Source: Acidobacteriota bacterium
GTDB lineage: Bacteria; Acidobacteriota; Terriglobia; Terriglobales; Acidobacteriaceae
Reading direction: 5' to 3'
DNA length: 7,001 nucleotides
NCBI GenBank assembly: GCA_025353435.1
Contig: JANXQR010000246.1
Location: forward strand, 1 to 7,001
Shown here: piece after piece, positions 1 through 6,200 of the stretch
How the letters are laid out: every line of letters starts with the position of its first letter
How positions within the stretch are numbered: position 1 is the first letter of the stretch
Made by a program: the position numbers and the translations under genes
The notes under the pieces: model-generated
Seen by the model: only the letters and a program-made list of their open reading frames with translations
What the model was told of the DNA's origin: nothing
Database searches by the model: none

Positions 1-120
1 CGCCTGCTGCGTCATCATCGAACTATCCGTTGCATGAAACCCGGACGATGGATTTTGGTGCAGATGATCGCAGACATCTGTCTCTTGAACACGGAGTCGG
101 ATAGAGGACCCAGCACATGA
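1..120 (+). CDS. 3' end of upstream gene, possibly the FAD-dependent amine/D-amino-acid oxidase subunit (partial)
   Basis: Frame 1 is open from the window edge to a TGA at 118-120, giving 39 residues. The stop overlaps the ATG of the next gene (ATGA at 117-120), the usual sign of translational coupling. The same junction occurs between the next two genes. Frame 1 has more G/C at third positions than frame 3, which is open to a TAG at 102-104. The tail contains 'MIAD' followed by a short hydrophobic run, loosely like the 'IADLL' helix near the C-terminus of DAO-family flavoproteins. That match is weak, so the identity rests mainly on context: the two following genes encode the partners of such a subunit in HcnABC-like enzymes. 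It could instead be any other upstream gene of the operon. Confidence 0.4.
   Translation, partial: RLLRHHRTIRCMKPGRWILVQMIADICLLNTESDRGPST
103..108 (+). promoter_or_regulatory. Ribosome binding site of the small [2Fe-2S] subunit
   Basis: AGAGGA lies 8 nt upstream of the ATG at 117. It decides this start over the in-frame ATG at 129, whose only purine-rich stretch (GAGG at 123-126) is 2 nt away and too close. Confidence 0.6.
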
Positions 121-359
121 GCGAGGGCATGTCCATCACTGTAAACGGCAGGGCGGTGCGTGTTGCCGATGGCACCAGTGTGGCTGCTGCCATGATGATG
201 ACCAATGAACCGTGTCGATTCTCCGCGCATGGGGAACCGCGCACTCCCTTCTGCGGTATGGGCATCTGCATGGAATGCCGGGCAACAGTGAATGGCGTGC
301 CGCAGAGGCTGACGTGCCAGTTGATTTGCACTCCGGATATGGAGGTTGTGACCGGATGA
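117..359 (+). CDS. Small (2Fe-2S)-binding subunit of a multi-subunit amine/imino-acid oxidase (HcnA-like)
   Basis: This is an 80-aa ferredoxin-like protein. The sequence shows a plant-type [2Fe-2S] motif, C46-x4-C51-x2-C54-x12-C67, inside the signature 'FCGMGICMEC'. This is the hallmark of the small subunit of HcnABC-like oxidases (hydrogen cyanide synthase, octopine/nopaline oxidase, heteromeric D-hydroxyproline dehydrogenase). The N-terminal 'ITVNGRAVRV' strand pair and the length also fit this family. Its expected role is to pass electrons from the flavin-bearing amine oxidase subunit within the complex. Two further cysteines (C33, C71) are not part of the motif. The start at 117 has an AGAGGA Shine-Dalgarno and overlaps the upstream stop. 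The stop at 357-359 overlaps the next start, so all three subunits are probably made in a fixed ratio. Family assignment is firm; the substrate is not readable from this subunit. Confidence 0.9.
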   Translation: MSEGMSITVNGRAVRVADGTSVAAAMMMTNEPCRFSAHGEPRTPFCGMGICMECRATVNGVPQRLTCQLICTPDMEVVTG

Positions 360-1645
360 TCGATCGCTTCGATCTGGTGGTGGTGGGAGCCGGTCCGGGA
401 GGCATTGCGGCTGCGACTGTGGCCGCGGAAGCAGGAATGCGGGTTTGCCTTCTCGACAACAATGCTGCCCCCGGAGGGCAGATTTGGAGAGGGTTTCGTG
501 CGGATACGGCAAGGCAATATCCACATGGAAGAGCATTTCTCTACTGGTTGACCCGACTGCGCAAAGCCAACTGCGTGGTGTGGCATTCAGCTCAGGTGAT
601 CGACCGTCCCCGGCCAGGCCTTTTGCGAATGGAGCGCAGCGGCGAAGGTTGCGATCTGGGGTTTGAGCAATTGATTTTGGCCACGGGTGCGCGAGAGCGA
701 TTTCTGCCTTTTCCTGGATGGACGCTTCCCGGCGTGATGGGTGCTGGCGGGCTGCAGGCCATGGTCAAGATGGGACTCGACCCTCGAAACAAGCTTGTGG
801 TGGTGGCCGGCAGCGGACCTTTGCTATTGGCGGCGGCTGCCGGGCTTGCCAGTGCGGATGCCCGCATCGTTGGAATATATGAACAGGCACGCCTTGCGCA
901 ACTGGCCAGCTTTGGACTCAGGTTGCTCGGCCAACCCGCCAAGCTGATTGAAGGCGTGGGATACCGGCTCAAGACTGTGGGCGCTCCCTATCGCACCAGC
1001 TCATGGGTGACGCGAGCCGAGGGCCGGGGCCGAGTTGAATCGGTTACTGTGACCGACGGGCGAAATGAGTGGAAACAGCCTTGCGATTGGCTGGCGTGCG
1101 GATTTCATCTGATCGCCAACCTCGAGCTGCCTCGCCTGCTCGGCTGCCGCATCACACGAGGCTACGTTGAGGTCGACGCTCTTCAAAAGAGCACAGTTCC
1201 GGGTGTGGCCTGTGTAGGAGAACTCACCGGCATTGGTGGCCTGGAAAAGGCGGTTGTGGAAGGCCAGATTGCTGGATGGGCCGCAGCGGGCCACGAGGCC
1301 AAGGCACGCGCTCTCGCACCGCGGCTTAAGAAACTGCAACGATTCGCCTCGCACCTCGACCACGCTTTTGCACTGCGCTCTGAACTGCGCGCACTGGCTG
1401 AAGCGGAGACCACAGTTTGTCGCTGCGAAGATGTGTCGCACGCCGCGCTGAAAGAGTGCAGTTCCTGGCGCGAGGCGAAGCTGCACACTCGCTGCGGAAT
1501 GGGGGCCTGCCAGGGGCGGGTCTGCGGCGCGGCGGCAGAGTTCCTGTTCGGCTGGGAGACTTCAAGTGTCCGCCCCCCGATTTTTCCATCGGCGGCTGCA
1601 ACGCTGGCTGGCGAGGCGAATGCCAAACCGGCAATGCGCTGCTAA
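356..1645 (+). CDS. FAD/NAD(P)-dependent oxidoreductase subunit with C-terminal BFD-like [2Fe-2S] domain (HcnB-like; possible D-hydroxyproline dehydrogenase subunit)
   Basis: This 429-aa flavoprotein has a pyridine-nucleotide-disulfide oxidoreductase fold. Visible motifs, in order, are a dinucleotide-binding GAGPGG at residues 11-16, D34 at the end of strand 2, PGGQ at 39-42 and ATGARER at 109-115. A second nucleotide-binding GSGP follows at 152-155, then VGELTGIGG at 287-295 (with E where many relatives have D). The C-terminal BFD-like [2Fe-2S] domain has C355-x-C357 and C380-x4-C385, followed by QGRVCG. This order is typical of the large accessory subunit of HcnABC-like oxidases and of NAD(P)/FAD oxidoreductases in hydroxyproline clusters. 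It is expected to be cytoplasmic or membrane-associated and to move electrons between the oxidase subunit and an acceptor. The frame is open back to 212, but ATG 356 is the right start: it overlaps the previous stop (ATGA), has GGAGG at 341-345, and begins just before the Rossmann motif. The stop at 1643-1645 ends the operon part seen here. The substrate is an inference from context. Confidence 0.85.
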   Translation: MIDRFDLVVVGAGPGGIAAATVAAEAGMRVCLLDNNAAPGGQIWRGFRADTARQYPHGRAFLYWLTRLRKANCVVWHSAQVIDRPRPGLLRMERSGEGCDLGFEQLILATGARERFLPFPGWTLPGVMGAGGLQAMVKMGLDPRNKLVVVAGSGPLLLAAAAGLASADARIVGIYEQARLAQLASFGLRLLGQPAKLIEGVGYRLKTVGAPYRTSSWVTRAEGRGRVESVTVTDGRNEWKQPCDWLACGFHLIANLELPRLLGCRITRGYVEVDALQKSTVPGVACVGELTGIGGLEKAVVEGQIAGWAAAGHEAKARALAPRLKKLQRFASHLDHAFALRSELRALAEAETTVCRCEDVSHAALKECSSWREAKLHTRCGMGACQGRVCGAAAEFLFGWETSSVRPPIFPSAAATLAGEANAKPAMRC

Positions 1646-1741
1646 TAACTGTGCCCCGTCCTCCCTGCACACAGCCAGAAGTGATCTATCTACGAACGGG
1701 CCGGATCTATTCTTTCGTGCAACTCCCGAAGAGAGCGATCC

Positions 1742-1766
1742 CTCTATGCAATGAATAATCATAGAG
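1742..1766. repeat. Inverted repeat, 7-bp arms, in the intergenic region
   Basis: CTCTATG at 1742-1748 is perfectly matched by CATAGAG at 1760-1766 across an 11-nt AT-rich loop. An alternative pairing joins TCCCT (1739-1743) to AGGGA (1769-1773) and CTATG to CATAG with a small bulge, giving a longer stem. No T-run follows, so it is not a standard terminator. It could be an operator, an mRNA 3'-end stabilising hairpin, or chance. Confidence 0.4.
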
Positions 1767-1853
1767 ATAGGGAAGAATCCGGGGCCTGGAATCCGCCTCG
1801 ACTTGCTGAAAAACTGAAGAGTTGAACGGAACGTCTCATCACAAATCGGCATG

Positions 1854-1869
1854 GATATTTAAAAATATC
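1854..1869. repeat. AT-rich 16-bp palindrome upstream of the candidate receptor promoter
   Basis: GATATTT and AAATATC form a perfect 7-bp inverted repeat around an AA centre. It ends directly before the TTGCAA at 1870-1875 that may serve as a -35 element. That position suits an activator or repressor site, or an UP-like element. No regulator can be assigned from the sequence. Confidence 0.4.
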
Positions 1870-1899
1870 TTGCAATAAATACAATCGTGAATACATAAT
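1870..1899 (+). promoter_or_regulatory. Candidate sigma70-type promoter of the receptor gene
   Basis: TTGCAA (1870-1875; 4 of 6 to TTGACA) is followed after 18 bp by CATAAT (1894-1899; 5 of 6 to TATAAT). A 16-bp spacing to TACATA at 1892 is also possible. It lies in the only strongly AT-rich stretch of the region. Transcription from here would start near 1906 and leave a leader of about 165 nt before the receptor start. Confidence 0.4.
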
Positions 1900-2004
1900 T
1901 CCATTCCAAGCGCGATACGAGATTGCGTTTTCCACGGGCGGGAAATCTGCCCAATCTGTGCTTCTCGTTTCCTGGCAATGGCACCGAATCGTGCGGCCGA
2001 TAAA

Positions 2005-2023
2005 CCGGGAAAAGTTTTCCTGG
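2005..2023. repeat. 19-bp near-perfect palindrome / hairpin in the receptor leader
   Basis: CCGGGAAAA and TTTTCCTGG mirror each other around a single G at 2014, with one mismatch that would be a G-U pair in RNA. As RNA this makes an 8-bp stem with a 3-nt loop about 50 nt upstream of the receptor ATG. As DNA it could be a dimer binding site. A smaller hairpin (GTTGA 2026-2030 / TCAAC 2038-2042, 7-nt loop) follows at once. Confidence 0.4.
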
Positions 2024-2060
2024 AAGTTGATTCAATTTCAACAAGCGAATGCAAGCTGTG

Positions 2061-2066
2061 AGGGAG
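2061..2066 (+). promoter_or_regulatory. Ribosome binding site of the TonB-dependent receptor
   Basis: AGGGAG lies 5 nt before the ATG at 2072 and 8 nt before the second ATG at 2075. It places the start here and not at the upstream in-frame ATG at 1958, which would bury the signal peptide. Confidence 0.65.
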
Positions 2067-2071
2067 AGAAC

Positions 2072-5000
2072 ATGATGGCAGGTAGACTATTCCGGATCTT
2101 GACCCTGTTTATGGCGCTGGTGACCCTCGCCGCTACAGCAGGAACCGCCTGGGCGCAGTCGGGCTCCCAGGGAACGATTTCGGTAACTGTGGTAGACGCT
2201 AGCGGAGGGGTCGTTCCTGATACGACGCTTAAACTGGTCGATCTGTCCACTAATGACGTCCGCAATGGCGTCACTCGCGAGAACGGCGGAAATGCATTCG
2301 TCAATCTCTCCGTCGGCATTTACAAGCTGACAGCTTCCCGCCCGGGTTACTCAACAACCGTGATCGAGCACGTAGATGTGCATGCCGCGCAGACCACGGA
2401 CCTGACTGTGATGTTACAGGTGGGTTCTTCCGGTGAATCGGTCGTAGTGAACGCCAGCGCAACTCCCCTGATGGAATCCACTTCAAACGTCATCGGAACG
2501 GTCGTGGACTTGAAGCAGATTGAGGACCTGCCCATGGCCGGGCGTGATCTGACTTCATTTTCCAGACTCACTCCCGGGTATAGCGGGGCGGGCGGGACAG
2601 GCGAGTGGAACGGTCAGCCCCTCATTAGTCAGGGCACCAACATCGACGGCACGATCGGCCAGTCAAGCCGCATGAAGATTTTCGGCAACGCCGAGCCGGC
2701 GGTAATTCCGCGCGTTGAGGACATCGAAGAAATGTCGGTGCAAACCGACCAGTTGGACCTGGATCAGGGATTCGGCCAGGCACTCATGCAGTCCAACTTC
2801 GTCACCCGGCGCGGCACCAACAAATTCCATGGCAGGGTCTTTGAAAACTTCCATAACGACGGCCTCAACGCCAACACGTGGAGAAACGACGTAATCGGAC
2901 GGCGCAAGACCAAGTCCATCTACAACGACTTTGGGGGATCGGTCGACGGCCACTTCCTCACAGACAAGCTGTTCTTTTTCGGCAGTTTCGCCACGCAGCG
3001 GGTGCCCGGCGGCTTCAATGCGTCTACTCCGAACGGCTTCCTGACCTCGGCCGCCCAAAGCGGCAACTTTACCTACACAGGCACGGACGGAAACACATAC
3101 ACCAAAAACGTACTCGATATAGCACACAATTATTCAGCCAGCTTACCCAACACAGTAAACTCAGTGGTCGCGACGCAACTGGCAGCGATCAATGCGTCGT
3201 TGAGCTCGGGTACGGTGTCCGCTCGTAGTGATCCGAACGTTTCCGATCTTTCCTGGAGCAACGCTAACTCAACTTCGATCTACTTTCCTTCGATTCGTGT
3301 CGATTTCAATGCGTCAGAGAAAGTGCGCATGAATCTCACCTGGAGCATGACGGAGAATTTGCAACCGGGGCAAAACGCAGCGCCCTATCCTGGACCGAAA
3401 TTCAGTGACATGGTTGCGGGAAACAAGACCAAGAACTATACCGCCTCCTACGGGTTGAACTGGGAGGTTTCGCCGAGGCTGGTGAACCAGATTAGATTCG
3501 GCTTTCTCTATGACCTCTCCGCATTTGCCTACAACGCCAAGCCTCTCTATACCACCGAGCCAACGGTGAATTGGGCCCTGGGCAACTCGGGCCAGTCGTT
3601 TCAATTGCCGGTCACCTCGTACTACCCGGCTTTCGATTTAACCGATTCCGTTACTTTGCAGAAGGGCAGTCATACGCTCAAAGCCGGATTCACTGGGTAT
3701 CGTGAGCAGGACCATTACTGGAACCCGCCTTCGGGCTTTCCCAATTACAACCTTGGCCTGGCCTCCGGAGATCCAGCCATCAATGCTTTTACTAACAGCA
3801 GCACCGGCACACTACCGAACGCCAGCAGCGACTCGTTCACTGAGGCGCAGAATCTGTATGCGACGCTGACGGGCCGCATCTCGGGGGTGGGAGGCTCATA
3901 CGCATATAGCGCCTCTTCCGGCGGCTACAAGCAGGCTATCGGGTCCTATGCTCTGGACGAGGTCTCGCTGGCTTGGGGCTTATTTGCGCAGGATTCCTGG
4001 AAGCTGTCGCCGACGTTGACGCTCAACTACGGGCTGCGCTGGGATTTTATTGGTGAGAGCTACGACAAGAGCGGCCTTTATCACTCTGCTGACCCAAGCT
4101 CCGTCTTCGGTCCTACAGCTCAGGCAGACCTGTTCAAGCCAGGAACACTGAGAGGAAACGCCAATCCGACGCTGGTGGCGCGACCACACGCCTATGCTCC
4201 GTACAGGGTCACTCCTCAGCCTGCCTTGGGCTTGGCCTGGAATCCGAAGGGCACGCAGGGAATGTTCGGAAAGCTGGCAGGGAACGGCATGATGGTAATC
4301 CGCGCCGGATACAGCCTGCGCCGGTTCACAGAACCCTATCAGTACTATTGGAACAATGTTTCCGATCAGGGGTCATTCTTCTATCAATCCTTCTCCTTGA
4401 ACCCGAACAATACGGGGACCACCGGCACCTTTTCTCCGGGCTCTTTGGCATTGGGCGACAGTCTGCCAGCGTACCAATTTGCGCCGGCAACTTACCAGAA
4501 GTCGGTACCGGAGTCGGACTTTACCTTCCTCGGCAATTGTCCGGGCTGTGGCCCGCCCGGAGTCACCGGGATCGACCCGCACATCCAGCAGCCATACACC
4601 CAGTCCTGGAATCTCGGTATTCAACGGCAATTCGGTTCCCGAGCCCTGGAAATTCGTTATGCGGGCAATCGCACCATTCACCAGTGGGTCAACCACAATA
4701 CAAATGAGGTGAACGTCTTCGAGAACGGATTCCTTGACGAGTTCAAGAAAGCCCAAGCCAACCTGGCAGCCTATAAGGCGGCCAATCCCAACTGTGACCA
4801 GAACAGTAACTGCAGCTTCGCCAACAACGGCTTGGCCGGCCAAACGGCGCTGCCCATATTCGATGCGGCTTTTGCGGATGAGGCATCGGGCGGCTCAGAT
4901 ATCCCCATGGTCGACTACGCCAACAGCGGGTTTCTCAATGACCTTTCTTCGGGGCAGGTGGGTGCGATCGCGAATTCCCTGGCAGGGGTGAGCGGAACCA

Positions 5001-5992
5001 CAAGCTACTTCTGCAACCTGGTCGGTTCCAGCTTTGCACCTTGCGTCAACAACGCCGGTTACACTGGCGGCGCCGGAAATTATCCCATCAACTTCTTCCA
5101 GGCCAATCCATTTGCCGCAGGGGTCCAAACGCAGTATATGGTCGCGGCTGGCTACTCCAACTATCACTCGTTGCAGGTCGATTTAAGACAACAGCAGTGG
5201 GCTGGTCTGCAATTTGACGGCAACTATACCTTCAGCCACACCCTTGGCTTCCAGGTCAACACCAATGGCCCAGGTTTTTGCACTCCCTACAATGGCTGGT
5301 GTGCTTGGCCGGGCACCGTCACATTGCGAAACCTGCGCCGTTCCTATGGACCGGCCCAGTTTGACTTGCGCCATGTGTTCCACCTGAGCGGAACCTACGA
5401 CCTTCCATTCGGCAAAGGCAAGAAGTTCCTCGATAGTAATAGCCTCGCCAGCCGCATGTTAGGCAGCTGGACGGTGGGCACAATCGCTACCTTCCAAACA
5501 GGGACGCCACAACAGCTCATCGGCGGTAATTTGACCTACAACGACTATGGCGACGGCGGCGTCCGGCTCAACAACGTCACCATTGGTGAGTTGCAGAAGG
5601 CCGTCGGTGTGCATCGCGTTCCCGGTAAGACTTACGCGCTGCTGATCGATCCGAAGTACCTGGCAAGCCCCACCGGCGGTGCCGGCGCCAACCTCAACTA
5701 CATCGCTCCCAATACCACTCCCGGTACGATTGGCGACGTGGTCTACCTGCATGGCCCTCATGCCTTCTACAACGATGTTTCGCTCTCCAAGGCCTTCCCT
5801 ATCTTTGAGAGTGTTCGCTTCAAACTCCAGGCGGAGGCTACGAACGTCTGGAATCACCCAATTTTTGGCAGCACATCAGGCTCGTTTGGCAACTCGTATG
5901 CACTGGGAAGCGTGCAGGACAGCGGCTTCGCACAGAGCGGTGTCACCAACAATCCCCGCGTGATCGAATTCCGCGCCAATATCGACTTTTAG
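2072..5992 (+). CDS. TonB-dependent outer-membrane receptor with N-terminal carboxypeptidase-regulatory-like domain (Oar-like)
   Basis: This is a 1306-aa outer-membrane protein. Residues 1-28 form a signal peptide: a basic start, a hydrophobic core LTLFMALVTLAA, and likely cleavage after A26-W27-A28. Residues about 34-116 are a carboxypeptidase-regulatory-like beta-sandwich (GTISVTVVDASGGVVPD..., then GIYKLTASRPGY). A plug domain follows from about 122 to 250, including the family-typical 'IEDLPMAGRDL' at 150-160. The rest is a long beta-barrel rich in aromatic strands, including 'NPKGTQGMFGKLAG', 'QSWNLGIQRQF', 'FDLRHVFHLSGTYDLPFG' and 'FKLQAEATNVWNHPIF'. The C-terminal strand ends in Phe (RANIDF), as expected for BAM-dependent insertion. 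I see no clear TonB box. All eight cysteines occur in four close pairs between residues 823 and 1077. Starts at 2072 and 2075 are equally possible; the longer open frame back to 1958 is rejected. It sits between an oxidase operon and a GntR gene and ends in its own terminator. The transported substrate (perhaps a peptide or glycoconjugate) is unknown. Confidence 0.9.
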   Translation: MMAGRLFRILTLFMALVTLAATAGTAWAQSGSQGTISVTVVDASGGVVPDTTLKLVDLSTNDVRNGVTRENGGNAFVNLSVGIYKLTASRPGYSTTVIEHVDVHAAQTTDLTVMLQVGSSGESVVVNASATPLMESTSNVIGTVVDLKQIEDLPMAGRDLTSFSRLTPGYSGAGGTGEWNGQPLISQGTNIDGTIGQSSRMKIFGNAEPAVIPRVEDIEEMSVQTDQLDLDQGFGQALMQSNFVTRRGTNKFHGRVFENFHNDGLNANTWRNDVIGRRKTKSIYNDFGGSVDGHFLTDKLFFFGSFATQRVPGGFNASTPNGFLTSAAQSGNFTYTGTDGNTYTKNVLDIAHNYSASLPNTVNSVVATQLAAINASLSSGTVSARSDPNVSDLSWSNANSTSIYFPSIRVDFNASEKVRMNLTWSMTENLQPGQNAAPYPGPKFSDMVAGNKTKNYTASYGLNWEVSPRLVNQIRFGFLYDLSAFAYNAKPLYTTEPTVNWALGNSGQSFQLPVTSYYPAFDLTDSVTLQKGSHTLKAGFTGYREQDHYWNPPSGFPNYNLGLASGDPAINAFTNSSTGTLPNASSDSFTEAQNLYATLTGRISGVGGSYAYSASSGGYKQAIGSYALDEVSLAWGLFAQDSWKLSPTLTLNYGLRWDFIGESYDKSGLYHSADPSSVFGPTAQADLFKPGTLRGNANPTLVARPHAYAPYRVTPQPALGLAWNPKGTQGMFGKLAGNGMMVIRAGYSLRRFTEPYQYYWNNVSDQGSFFYQSFSLNPNNTGTTGTFSPGSLALGDSLPAYQFAPATYQKSVPESDFTFLGNCPGCGPPGVTGIDPHIQQPYTQSWNLGIQRQFGSRALEIRYAGNRTIHQWVNHNTNEVNVFENGFLDEFKKAQANLAAYKAANPNCDQNSNCSFANNGLAGQTALPIFDAAFADEASGGSDIPMVDYANSGFLNDLSSGQVGAIANSLAGVSGTTSYFCNLVGSSFAPCVNNAGYTGGAGNYPINFFQANPFAAGVQTQYMVAAGYSNYHSLQVDLRQQQWAGLQFDGNYTFSHTLGFQVNTNGPGFCTPYNGWCAWPGTVTLRNLRRSYGPAQFDLRHVFHLSGTYDLPFGKGKKFLDSNSLASRMLGSWTVGTIATFQTGTPQQLIGGNLTYNDYGDGGVRLNNVTIGELQKAVGVHRVPGKTYALLIDPKYLASPTGGAGANLNYIAPNTTPGTIGDVVYLHGPHAFYNDVSLSKAFPIFESVRFKLQAEATNVWNHPIFGSTSGSFGNSYALGSVQDSGFAQSGVTNNPRVIEFRANIDF

Positions 5993-6017
5993 GCCAGGAT
6001 TTCGAAAGCAGGAACCC

Positions 6018-6059
6018 GCTGCCGCGTTCGAGAACATCAATGAACGCGGCAGCTTTTTT
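6018..6059 (+). terminator. Strong intrinsic terminator after the receptor gene
   Basis: A perfect 12-bp stem, GCTGCCGCGTTC (6018-6029) with GAACGCGGCAGC (6042-6053), encloses a 12-nt loop and is followed directly by six T (6054-6059). It starts 25 nt after the receptor stop. There is no T-run on the other strand, so it acts in the + direction only. It separates the receptor transcript from the regulator gene. Confidence 0.92.
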
Positions 6060-6113
6060 GAGAAAGGCGCCAAGCCGTATTTCCGACAAAAGAGTTCGAA
6101 TGCCGTTAGCGGG

Positions 6114-6127
6114 TATGATTGGTACAA
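6114..6127 (+). promoter_or_regulatory. Candidate -10 element with overlapping GntR-like operator
   Basis: TATGAT (6114-6119; 5 of 6 to TATAAT) is overlapped by TTGGTACAA (6119-6127), a near-palindrome resembling the GT...AC core bound by FadR/FCD-type GntR proteins. No good -35 is seen at the right distance, so the promoter is weakly supported. If real, the overlap would suit autorepression by the downstream regulator. Confidence 0.3.
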
Positions 6128-6136
6128 GAACTGACG

Positions 6137-6174
6137 CTTGGATGTCATCGGGGCAAACCGTGTGCAAATCCAAG
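6137..6174. repeat. Nested inverted repeat in the regulator leader
   Basis: CTTGGAT (6137-6143) is perfectly matched by ATCCAAG (6168-6174) across 24 nt. Inside it CGG (6149-6151) can pair with CCG (6158-6160). This gives a weak nested hairpin 26 nt before the regulator ATG, or two half-sites of a binding site about three helical turns apart. No T-run follows. Confidence 0.35.
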
Positions 6175-6200
6175 GTGCTGTCAACTGAAAGTGAAGGCAA

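Larger units (their letters stand above)
1646..2071. other. 426-bp non-coding region between the oxidase operon and the receptor gene
   Basis: No convincing gene is seen here on either strand; short open frames lack a ribosome site and resemble nothing I recognise. The first part (1646-1740) holds only a GATCTAT direct repeat (1683-1689 and 1704-1710, 21 bp apart). I find no stem followed by a T-run, so the oxidase operon has no clear intrinsic terminator. The middle and right parts contain an inverted repeat (1742-1766), an AT-rich island with a candidate promoter (about 1853-1900), and two small hairpins in the presumed leader (2005-2042). These are listed separately. Confidence 0.7.

Noticed and set aside
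212..355. N-terminal extension of the flavoprotein frame starting at 212
   Set aside because: It overlaps the small [2Fe-2S] gene in another frame, has no ribosome site, and adds 48 residues ahead of a Rossmann motif that normally lies at the N-terminus. ATG 356 fits all evidence.
1683..1710. GATCTAT direct repeat 21 bp apart
   Set aside because: Two helical turns is suggestive, but only two 7-mers are present and no promoter is visible nearby, so it was not called as an operator.
1775..1795. GAATCCG direct repeat, 14 bp apart
   Set aside because: Too short and isolated to support a function.
1958..2071. N-terminal extension of the receptor starting at 1958
   Set aside because: It would place 38 residues before a clear signal peptide, lacks a Shine-Dalgarno, and covers the palindromic leader. 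The start at 2072 is well supported.
2663..3127. Antisense open frame of 154 aa inside the receptor gene
   Set aside because: It is a shadow of the receptor gene in a GC-rich frame, with no recognisable domain or ribosome site.
4373..4843. Antisense open frame of 156 aa inside the receptor gene
   Set aside because: Val/Gly-rich shadow translation of the coding strand with no family resemblance.
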